Shown: positions 1 to 5,515 of the stretch, piece after piece | Position numbering within the stretch: the first letter of the stretch is position 1 | How the letters are laid out: every line of letters begins with the position of its first letter | Assembly (NCBI GenBank): GCA_002401495.1 | Contig: NVTG01000068.1 | Span: 1 to 6,890 of the forward strand | DNA: 6,890 bases | Source of the DNA: Candidatus Kaiserbacteria bacterium | GTDB lineage: Bacteria; Patescibacteria; Paceibacteria; UBA9973; UBA2100 | Direction: 5' to 3' | Position numbers and translations under genes: made by a program | The notes under the pieces: generated by a model | The model's input: the letters and a program-made list of their open reading frames with translations, nothing else | Told to the model about the DNA's origin: nothing | The model's database searches: none

Positions 1-1
1 C

Positions 2-142
2 TTTGAGCCTGCGACCATTCTCGAGCAAAGGAAGATACAGATTCCGATTAGCGAGTTTGAGGTGAATACGAATAATATTTTGGAATTTGCAAAGGAAAAT
101 CAAATGATAAATTTGATGGCAATACAATTAAATCTCGGATGA
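2..142 (+). CDS. C-terminal end of an unrecognised protein (5' part outside window)
   Basis: An open frame runs from base 2 to a TGA at 140-142 and gives 46 residues of protein-like composition, beginning FEPATILEQRKIQIPI and ending in NLMAIQLNLG. The segment mixes charged and aliphatic residues, suggesting a strand followed by a C-terminal helix, with no low-complexity bias. I do not recognise the family. It is read as the tail of a + strand gene whose body lies to the left. Its last 95 bases are antisense to the end of the small - strand gene at 48-290, so the two genes converge and overlap. If only one of the two is real across 48-142, this one looks at least as protein-like as the - strand tail. 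Without the upstream sequence no function can be offered. Confidence 0.5.
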   Translation, partial: FEPATILEQRKIQIPISEFEVNTNNILEFAKENQMINLMAIQLNLG

Positions 143-290
143 TATTTACAAATTCTTGTGCCATATCTTGAATTAATTCTCCAATAGACATATTACCAAT
201 TAATTTTTCATCTTGTGCTATCTCCCGACGCAAGTTTTCTTCTTTTGACATCGCATTCAGTCGTTGTTTCTGAAGTGTTACTTGTGCCAT
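48..290 (-). CDS. Small hypothetical protein (80 aa), helical, overlapping both neighbours
   Basis: The ORF starts with ATG at 290 and stops with TAA at 48-50. Residues 1-50 are rich in K, E, Q, R and spaced hydrophobics (MAQVTLQKQRLNAMSKEENL and onward) and would form one or two amphipathic helices, possibly a coiled coil. The last 30 residues (ending PKYYSYSPQTR) lie antisense to the tail of the gene ending at 142. The first 83 bases overlap the 3' end of the E2 gene on the same strand in another frame, so its promoter must lie inside the E2 gene or it must be read from the E2 transcript. An internal Met at residue 14 is an alternative start. No family is recognised. The helical N-terminal half is the better-supported part; the C-terminal half could be a chance extension. 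Confidence 0.45.
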   Translation of the reverse strand: MAQVTLQKQRLNAMSKEENLRREIAQDEKLIGNMSIGELIQDMAQEFVNIIRDLIVLPSNLSFDFPLQIPKYYSYSPQTR

Positions 291-783
291 CTTCTTTTAC
301 ACTCTTACTAATACCTCGAGAAAATAAATCGGTTACGATTTTTGGATAACATTCCATATTGTACTCGGATGATTGCCCAGAATATAATTTTCTTGAAATA
401 TCATTATCTGTTAAATGTCCTATTCCGTGTTGTGTTTCATTAAATGACGAAATAAACCCAATAATGATATTACTGATAGACCACAGAGGACTCCAACTAT
501 CACTATGGTATCCAGTATTTGTCATACAAATTGTGCGATTAACTTCAAATCTACCAGTCGGTGTAAGCACTTTAATATCGGGTGCTTTCATGGGGTATTG
601 CGACGGAAACATGATAACACATAATACTTGACATTTTTCAAAAGGATAATCTTGAAGTTCAAACATAAAATGCCACGATAGAAAATTATCTTCAAATGGA
701 AGGACCCAACAATGCTCAATCGGATCATTTTTAAGTTTATTGTAATCTTTTGTTAAACGTTTCATTGCAAGATTTTTCGCCAT
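208..783 (-). CDS. Ubiquitin-conjugating enzyme E2, UBC6/UBE2J type, lacking a tail anchor
   Basis: E2 enzymes take ubiquitin from E1 as a thioester on a cysteine and pass it to a substrate with an E3. The 191-residue product carries a UBC fold at about residues 6-155. The N-terminal helix (RLTKDYNKLKNDP) is followed by SWHFMFE and the FPSQYPMKAPDIKVLTP core. The flap reads TPTGRF (74-79) in place of the usual HPN, and the active-site Cys86 lies in RTICMTNTGYHSDSWSPLWS. A TP-x-GRF flap with C-x5-7-H-x-D-x-W-x-P-x-W downstream is the signature of UBC6/UBE2J, the ER-associated degradation E2s. Family members end in a transmembrane anchor, but here the protein ends in a polar tail of about 35 residues with a VKRRKL cluster (179-184). 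That tail overlaps the small downstream gene in another frame. The start ATG at 783 lies 54 bases beyond the primase gene end. The assignment is firm; the tail function is unknown. Confidence 0.9.
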   Translation of the reverse strand: MAKNLAMKRLTKDYNKLKNDPIEHCWVLPFEDNFLSWHFMFELQDYPFEKCQVLCVIMFPSQYPMKAPDIKVLTPTGRFEVNRTICMTNTGYHSDSWSPLWSISNIIIGFISSFNETQHGIGHLTDNDISRKLYSGQSSEYNMECYPKIVTDLFSRGISKSVKEDGTSNTSETTTECDVKRRKLASGDSTR

Positions 784-837
784 TCTTGATTGTTTAATTT
801 GTTATTTCTTTAAATTGTCACATGTAATCATACATAA
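784..837 (-). promoter_or_regulatory. Intergenic region upstream of the E2 gene
   Basis: This 54-base AT-rich spacer separates the end of the - strand primase gene from the start of the - strand E2 gene. On the - strand it reads into an A-rich stretch (aatttaaagaaataacaaat) just before the E2 ATG, the kind of leader seen upstream of genes in large DNA viruses. It is the natural place for an E2 promoter and the 3' end of the primase message, but no specific consensus can be proven from one copy. Confidence 0.3.
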
Positions 838-2454
838 TCACTTATCTTTTTTGTATCTAAATTTGCGCCGTTCATAGTCTCCTTGGCCCGATGCTTCTTC
901 ATAAAATCTATCAAGTAGATCGTCAATACTTTTTAGTCGCTTTTCACGATACACTGGTTCTTTTGTACCAGAACGGGTATTCAAAACAATGTATTTGCTT
1001 TTGAAATCTGGTTTATCTATATTGATAAGTACAGATGCATTTGCTGTTGGTCCGCGAAATGTATCTTCTGTTGCTTGTCCTTCTGAAAATAATAGTTTTT
1101 TAACTTTTTGAGTCAATGAATATTTACTTGAAATGTAATCGGAACATTTTCCACGAATACGTTCTTCTGTTGTATCGCATCTGCAAAAACACTTTTGAAA
1201 AAGTCCCTTTGGACTAATATAGAAATAAATAGTGTTCGAATGATGGTATCGTCTTGGAGCATCTTCAAAATTCATACACATAGATGAATCTGTACGAGCA
1301 ACATAATATGCTCCTCCAGCGCATCGATTTAATTCAACAATGCAATCTGCATAATCTGTCGGCAATTGTGAATTTATAAATCCTCGAATACCTTGGAATC
1401 GTTTATCATCTTCGTAGATAAGTTCTCTATTTGAACTAAATTGAGACATTCCATCGATGTCTTCTTTTCCAGGTGGATCAACCATCTTTTTCTTCTTTTT
1501 TGGTTGTCCATCTGAAATCTCGTTCATGTCTTTTTTCGATAGTTTTTTTGGCATCCACAATGGAAGATTCTTTGATTTACAAAGACTATCGTGCCCTGTT
1601 TCTCGGTTTGAAGACTTGATACTTGTTTCTTTTACCAATTCTAAAATATTCTCTTTTAGTCTCATATAATATTCGTTCGTCTGTTGTTCATTTCCATCAA
1701 TTACATCAAGAAGTTCATATACATGTGGAAAATAAATACGTCCGTGTGCAGAACAATTAACGCATTTTGAACGTTGAGCGGGTTTGTTTTTACAATATTT
1801 ACAAATTTTTGTTTTTCGCGATCCAATCATTCTAAGACCACCGTGATGATAAATACTTTCGTCAACAACTTGATCCCATGTATTGTAAAAAGGACGACGT
1901 CCATATCGCGATTCAAATGCATAAATGATCGCTTTTCTCAATAACAGTGCATCGTGAATATCTACAAGTATATTTGGCCAATTCATGTGGATACCATTTG
2001 CTTGATATATGGCTCCATTTTTGTTTTTTTCTTTCGGAGGAGATATAGAAATAATCGCAATTCGTTCTTCAACACTGTAAATGTTTTTGAAAAATTCCCC
2101 AATTATACCTTGAATATATTTACAGTGTTCAATGATTTTCTCATTTGGGATAATTTCTAAATTGCAAAAATCTAAATCGATAAATAATTTGAAAATGGGA
2201 GTTGTTGTTTCTGTTACAAAAACAGGCTGCTTATTCTTAATCGATTGCGTATAAATTTCAAAAAAATCATCCATCTTTTCAGAGGGGATATATAATACAC
2301 CGCCGCTCAAAAGACGATGAGTCTCGGACGATTTGAGACGATTTTTACCATTCCATTCAAAATAACCATTTTTGATAGTCCAATCACGCATATCCGAATC
2401 AATCATCGATGCCATCTTGATGATCACTTGTTGTCTTTTCTTAAATGGAGACAT
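838..2454 (-). CDS. Archaeo-eukaryotic-type primase (PrimPol/UL52-like), stand-alone
   Basis: The 538-residue product looks like a replicative primase or primase-polymerase. Motif I is FIDLDF (91-96), where Asp93 and Asp95 would bind metal. Motif II is GIHMNW (154-159) with His156, and motif III is VVDESIY (196-201) with Asp198, followed by GLRMIGSRKTK (206-216), a typical nucleotide-contacting segment. A zinc knuckle follows at Cys218, Cys221, Cys231 and Cys234. The C-terminal part has a second cysteine-rich region resembling the zinc site of herpes UL52 and human PrimPol: Cys393, His404/405, KCFCRC (421-426) and Cys437. Between them lies a charged linker with PKKKKKMV (318-325), a possible nuclear localisation signal. 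In many large DNA viruses the primase is fused to a D5-type helicase; none is present here. The N-terminus is uncertain: Met14 or Met17 could be the start, widening the 25-base divergent gap with the cyclin-like gene. Confidence 0.8.
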   Translation of the reverse strand: MSPFKKRQQVIIKMASMIDSDMRDWTIKNGYFEWNGKNRLKSSETHRLLSGGVLYIPSEKMDDFFEIYTQSIKNKQPVFVTETTTPIFKLFIDLDFCNLEIIPNEKIIEHCKYIQGIIGEFFKNIYSVEERIAIISISPPKEKNKNGAIYQANGIHMNWPNILVDIHDALLLRKAIIYAFESRYGRRPFYNTWDQVVDESIYHHGGLRMIGSRKTKICKYCKNKPAQRSKCVNCSAHGRIYFPHVYELLDVIDGNEQQTNEYYMRLKENILELVKETSIKSSNRETGHDSLCKSKNLPLWMPKKLSKKDMNEISDGQPKKKKKMVDPPGKEDIDGMSQFSSNRELIYEDDKRFQGIRGFINSQLPTDYADCIVELNRCAGGAYYVARTDSSMCMNFEDAPRRYHHSNTIYFYISPKGLFQKCFCRCDTTEERIRGKCSDYISSKYSLTQKVKKLLFSEGQATEDTFRGPTANASVLINIDKPDFKSKYIVLNTRSGTKEPVYREKRLKSIDDLLDRFYEEASGQGDYERRKFRYKKDK

Positions 2455-2479
2455 TCAATAGAATTACATTTGTAGTTAC
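2455..2479. promoter_or_regulatory. Very short divergent promoter region, primase / cyclin-like gene
   Basis: Only 25 AT-rich bases separate the ATG codons of the - strand primase gene (2454) and the + strand cyclin-like gene (2480), so transcription signals for both must lie here or within the 5' ends of the coding regions. If the primase starts at its internal Met14, the gap becomes 64 bases. No clear consensus box is recognised. Confidence 0.3.
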
Positions 2480-3259
2480 ATGAAAATCACATATAACGCA
2501 ATTCGTAGCATATCATTTGCATTTTCAGGATCAATGAACACACAAGCAAACGATTGTGTTTTTTCATTTTCATTTTATCTAATGCATCACGATATTATAG
2601 AACATTTATTTTTGAATCCACTTGATAAAAGTTTCGAAACAACAAGAATGGTTAGTGTATTTTATAGTTATATTGAAGATCTGGTTGAAGTATCTACATT
2701 GGGTTCCGAACAAGTATTTTTGACAATTGCATATACAATGGTGTATATTAAACGATATTGCAATGCAAGAGAACAGCATATTTTACGGCAAAGTGAAAAT
2801 TCAATTGAAGATTCAATCGATGCAATTTGTTTATTTGCGTATCGTTGTTCTCAAATTTGGATATTCGATGATCAATTATACAAAAAAATATGGAACAAAT
2901 ATTCAAAAATGTTTTTAAATTTTGAAAATTTCGATGATAAGCGATTTCTATGTTTTATTGAAATATTTGATTGGAATCTGGATATTTCAAAGAATGAATA
3001 CACACGTGAATTGCTATATCTGAATGATGTACATAATATGTTGGCGATTCGATATGGTCAAACTGGAACAATATCGTCTGGTATATCTGGTGTACCAGGA
3101 ATGGAACCAGGAAGTATTTGCAACGATGTATCAAGATTTGAAAATTCTTGTTCGGAATCTAATGAAAATTGCGAAAGTGCTGGAGATATAGGTCGCGACA
3201 CAGATACACCGAAAGATGAATCAAATTGCGAAGAATTATATTCATTGTCAATTGTTTGA
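2480..3259 (+). CDS. Cyclin-like protein (PHO80/P-type cyclin fold suspected)
   Basis: The 259-residue product has an all-helical region at about residues 52-182 that fits a single cyclin box. FYSYIEDLVEV (61-71) resembles the first helix. SEQVFLTIAYTMVYIKRYC (76-94) matches the helix that in PHO80-type cyclins reads roughly ALxYIxRxC. SIEDSIDAICLFAYRCSQIW (108-127) matches the helix with the family's conserved small residues, followed by a D-rich turn. NFDDKRFLCFIEIFDWNLDI (150-169) matches LE-x-x-FL-x-x-L-x-x-x-L-x-V, and EYTRELLYL (173-181) closes the box. Such cyclins bind and activate cyclin-dependent kinases; a viral copy could redirect host kinases (inference). The final 66 residues are Ser/Asp/Glu/Cys-rich, probably disordered, and are encoded antisense to the neighbouring gene. 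The ATG at 2480 is used; Met19 is an alternative. The fold is inferred from pattern only, without a search. Confidence 0.5.
   Translation: MKITYNAIRSISFAFSGSMNTQANDCVFSFSFYLMHHDIIEHLFLNPLDKSFETTRMVSVFYSYIEDLVEVSTLGSEQVFLTIAYTMVYIKRYCNAREQHILRQSENSIEDSIDAICLFAYRCSQIWIFDDQLYKKIWNKYSKMFLNFENFDDKRFLCFIEIFDWNLDISKNEYTRELLYLNDVHNMLAIRYGQTGTISSGISGVPGMEPGSICNDVSRFENSCSESNENCESAGDIGRDTDTPKDESNCEELYSLSIV
3058..3259. other. 202-base antisense overlap of two convergent genes
   Basis: The 3' ends of the + strand cyclin-like gene (stop 3257-3259) and the - strand nucleotidyltransferase-like gene (stop 3058-3060) overlap fully in this stretch. The phase places third codon positions of one gene opposite third positions of the other, so most non-wobble changes alter both proteins. 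Both products are low-complexity tails here: Ser/Glu/Asp/Cys-rich on the + strand, Ser/Pro/Asp-rich on the - strand. Confidence 0.8.
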
Positions 3260-4896
3260 AGCGGTTGATTATTCACTGGATTAATTGGTTCGTAGTTTGA
3301 TGCAAAAGGAAAACCCACACTGTATATTTGTTTTATAATTGGCAAAAACAATGTGTCAAAATACGAAGAAATAAATACATTTGGTTGTGGCCGCGAAATA
3401 GCAACCTGATCTAAATCTCCATCTGTTATTGAAAATCGTGCAAAAGAAGGCAAAGCCGACATTTTTCTTGAATATGTATTTTTAACGCCAAACAACGATG
3501 AAGTGCGTCTATGTGATTTTGAAGAACCAGTTGTTATACCAATAAGCTTATAAACTTTATCTATAATTTTCATTTGGTCTTCGTGTGAAAATTTATTTTC
3601 TTTGGAACGGAAAGAACGGATTATAGTCGAAAGTTTCAAAGCCTCTTCCATTGCCTTTTTTATTTGCAATTTCAATTTTGAATCATTGTAAAGTCCCATG
3701 TTGATTAATTTCAAAGCAGCATCTGCTGCACGAATCATATATTTTGAAGATTCAGCAACAGTTCTATCGGCATTGATGTCGTTCAAGTGGATAAAATACT
3801 CTTTTACTAATTCTGAAGAATTTTCAATAAAACTGTCTACATATTCGTGTTCGTGTATTGGCAAATTAATAAAACCCGATTGCATTTGGCCAACAACGTG
3901 ATTGAATGCACCTTGTGTCAGATACGTTTCATTTCCAAAGAAATTGGTGCGACTAATTTGATTCTTTAATTCTCGACCTTGTTTCAAAACATTATCAAGA
4001 TTATCTGCTATATCGAATTTTTTTCGTATTTCAAAAAGAGTATTGAGTTCGGTTTCATATTTCTTGTTCATTGCAGACAGATTATTAACATTGATATTAG
4101 AAGTCAATTGAGAAAACATTATTTCTGAAAGAGATAAATCCACTTTAAATTGCGGATTGATTACAGATACTGGTAAATTCAAAAATGGAAATCTGTTAGA
4201 ATTATGTATTTTGAAAATTTGATCTTTCCAAAATTGAAATTTATTCCATGCCCAAAATCGTTGCCACCGCATATCTTTTAGATCGCGTCTCATGTTGATA
4301 TAAAAAACAAAATCGGTTGGAGTAATCATTGTTTCAGGAGAAAGTTGAAGTTTTGCCAATTCTTTCAAATCTTTTTTCAAAAAGAAATCAAAATTAGGAA
4401 TAGACTGCGGAATCAAATATGATGCACCATAAAGATTTGTATCGAAAATTACTCCACTTTCAACACCCCATTCTTCTCTGAATCGTTCATTGAATTCTTC
4501 AACAATTTTATTAGATTTGGGTCCTGTCAAAGTAATATCATAATCGGAAGTTGGATTGATACTGCCAACTGCAACGGCTACACATTTGCGAACACATCCC
4601 TCGAAAGATGCAACTTCTGCAAGAAGAGTATTGACATAAAGCATTCTGAAATTTCCATATTTTAAAAGGAATTCTTTCCCAGATTGCATTTCTATTACGG
4701 TTTTTCTTCGAGCATGAGAAAGACCAGATGCGTTTGCTTTGATATCTTCCCACTTGAGTGGAATCGTTCCTCTGTGGACAAATTTGTTTCCTCTTTTTGT
4801 AATTTCATTTGAAGGATCATTGATAAAATTTTGAAGCACTTGTTCAGATAAACCAGTGGCTGCGTATTTTTTAATATCGAGATCTATTTTTCCCAT
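3058..4896 (-). CDS. Nucleotidyltransferase-like protein (Pol-beta superfamily motif suspected)
   Basis: This 612-residue protein carries AVGSINPTSDYDITLTGP at 109-126. A Gly-Ser followed by Asp118-x-Asp120 in hydrophobic surroundings is the hallmark of Pol-beta-type nucleotidyltransferases such as poly(A) polymerases and terminal uridylyltransferases, though the spacing between GS and DxD is shorter than usual. A third carboxylate could be Asp170 in PNFDFFLKK. The middle (about 280-460) is predicted mostly helical and charged. The last 130 residues are rich in S, P, N and D and look disordered. Large DNA viruses usually encode a poly(A) polymerase, and this could be a divergent one or a nucleotidyltransferase of unknown substrate. 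The gene starts at ATG 4896, divergent from the RING gene. Its final 66 codons overlap the cyclin-like gene in antisense, with the catalytic part well outside the overlap. The coding call is firm; the function is tentative. Confidence 0.55.
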   Translation of the reverse strand: MGKIDLDIKKYAATGLSEQVLQNFINDPSNEITKRGNKFVHRGTIPLKWEDIKANASGLSHARRKTVIEMQSGKEFLLKYGNFRMLYVNTLLAEVASFEGCVRKCVAVAVGSINPTSDYDITLTGPKSNKIVEEFNERFREEWGVESGVIFDTNLYGASYLIPQSIPNFDFFLKKDLKELAKLQLSPETMITPTDFVFYINMRRDLKDMRWQRFWAWNKFQFWKDQIFKIHNSNRFPFLNLPVSVINPQFKVDLSLSEIMFSQLTSNINVNNLSAMNKKYETELNTLFEIRKKFDIADNLDNVLKQGRELKNQISRTNFFGNETYLTQGAFNHVVGQMQSGFINLPIHEHEYVDSFIENSSELVKEYFIHLNDINADRTVAESSKYMIRAADAALKLINMGLYNDSKLKLQIKKAMEEALKLSTIIRSFRSKENKFSHEDQMKIIDKVYKLIGITTGSSKSHRRTSSLFGVKNTYSRKMSALPSFARFSITDGDLDQVAISRPQPNVFISSYFDTLFLPIIKQIYSVGFPFASNYEPINPVNNQPLQTIDNEYNSSQFDSSFGVSVSRPISPALSQFSLDSEQEFSNLDTSLQILPGSIPGTPDIPDDIVPV

Positions 4897-4955
4897 TTGT
4901 TACTTGTCAATAAAATATTTGTTTGAAGTGTTGGAAAATATATTTGTATATTTCA
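4897..4955. promoter_or_regulatory. Divergent promoter region, nucleotidyltransferase-like / RING genes
   Basis: A 59-base AT-rich gap lies between the - strand start at 4896 and the + strand RING ATG at 4956. It contains TATA-like runs, including aaaatatatttgtatatttc just before the RING ATG and aataaaatattt nearer the other gene. Both genes must be driven from here. The boxes are suggestive rather than proven. Confidence 0.35.
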
Positions 4956-5327
4956 ATGAACTATGAAAACGATTGCTGTATTATTTGTATGGATAATTTT
5001 CCATCAAGAATTTTAATATGTAAACATAGATTTTGCAAAATATGTATTGTTCGGATTATCAAAGAATTTGATCATCCCAATTGTCCATCGTGTAGGGAAG
5101 AAATATATGGAATGATTTCAACACAAGAAAGTAGTGACGATGAACTTGATGTTATGGAACTTTTAAAATTTAATCGATATATTTCAAGGAGACAACGAAA
5201 CATCGAATATTCTATTTTGCAACAGAAAAATAATTCAAAGTGTAAATTTTTAATGATTGTATTTGTGGTTTTTATTTTATTGATTTTCATTTTAAAGTAT
5301 TCTCGAACCAAATCTTTCAAGATTTAG
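4956..5327 (+). CDS. Small RING-finger protein with C-terminal transmembrane segment
   Basis: The 123-residue product begins with a classical C3HC4 RING: Cys8, Cys11, Cys22, His24, Cys27, Cys30, Cys43 and Cys46, with a Pro after Cys43 (CPSC) as in many ubiquitin E3 ligases. An acidic linker (SSDDELD, 59-65) and a basic stretch (RYISRRQR, 74-81) follow. A hydrophobic segment KFLMIVFVVFILLIFIL (97-113) then precedes a short basic tail, which indicates a tail-anchored protein with the RING facing the cytosol. The likely role is a membrane-bound E3 ligase that recruits an E2 and ubiquitinates host or viral proteins. The ATG at 4956 is chosen because it sits just before the RING; the frame extends 11 codons upstream only by using a TTG. 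Its stop overlaps that of a - strand open stretch. The viral E2 in this window is an obvious candidate partner, but that is inference. Confidence 0.85.
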   Translation: MNYENDCCIICMDNFPSRILICKHRFCKICIVRIIKEFDHPNCPSCREEIYGMISTQESSDDELDVMELLKFNRYISRRQRNIEYSILQQKNNSKCKFLMIVFVVFILLIFILKYSRTKSFKI

Positions 5328-5467
5328 AAGCAAGCTTGTCTTGCGACAATAAAGTTCGGACGAGTCTCCTTGGGCAAACATTCTATCGGTATTGCTTCAA
5401 ATATATTGAAATAATTCCATCGTAGAATCTCAAAATGTTTATATTGATGTTCATTTATTAAAAATAA
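5324..5467 (-). pseudogene. 47-codon protein-like open stretch without ATG; possible gene remnant
   Basis: Reading the - strand from a stop at 5468-5470 to a TAA at 5324-5326 gives 47 sense codons with no ATG. The translation is not low-complexity and looks like real protein: it contains ILRWNYFNIFEAIPIECLP followed by KETRPNFIVARQACF at the C-terminus. It also holds G+C-rich codons (CTT-GGG-CAA, CGG region) unusual for spacer DNA here. An ATG at 5454 lies in a neighbouring - strand frame (MNININ), so a single-base shift would restore a start. The TAA overlaps the TAG of the RING gene, the tail-to-tail arrangement seen elsewhere in the window. It could be the 3' end of a decayed gene, a small gene with a frameshift or a non-ATG start, or chance. 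No family is recognised. Confidence 0.3.
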
Positions 5468-5515
5468 TTAAATTTAACCGCGGTATTTTTTTCTTGGTAT
5501 CTATTATAATTACTA
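5468..5515 (+). promoter_or_regulatory. Putative promoter region of the basic protein gene
   Basis: Just upstream of the ATG at 5516 lies an AT-rich stretch with a run of seven T at 5486-5492 and a TATTATAATTACTA leader directly before the start codon. A single G+C island, the palindrome CCGCGG, sits at 5478-5483. The position and AT-richness fit a viral promoter for an abundant product, but no consensus can be tested with one example. Confidence 0.3.

Noticed and set aside
359..631. 90-residue + strand ORF within the E2 gene
   Set aside because: It lies antisense to the conserved UBC domain, whose motifs are unmistakable, and has no features of its own.
1457..2160. Two + strand ORFs (1457-1669, 1954-2160) within the primase gene
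   Set aside because: They are Phe- and Arg-rich reverse readings of Lys/Glu-rich coding sequence and of the primase motifs.
2727..2918. 63-residue + strand ORF in another frame of the cyclin-like gene
   Set aside because: It is short, lies wholly inside the better frame, and has no recognisable features.
3698..4753. ORFs within the nucleotidyltransferase-like gene (+ 3698-3901, - 4538-4753)
   Set aside because: They are contained in a 612-codon frame that carries a recognisable motif and show biased composition.
4923..4955. Upstream extension of the RING gene from a TTG codon
   Set aside because: It would add 11 residues without features and use a non-ATG start; the ATG at 4956 sits correctly before the RING and leaves a normal divergent gap.
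5072..5320. 82-residue - strand ORF opposite the RING gene
   Set aside because: It is a Ser/Ile-rich reverse reading of the acidic linker and membrane segment, whereas the + strand has a complete C3HC4 RING.
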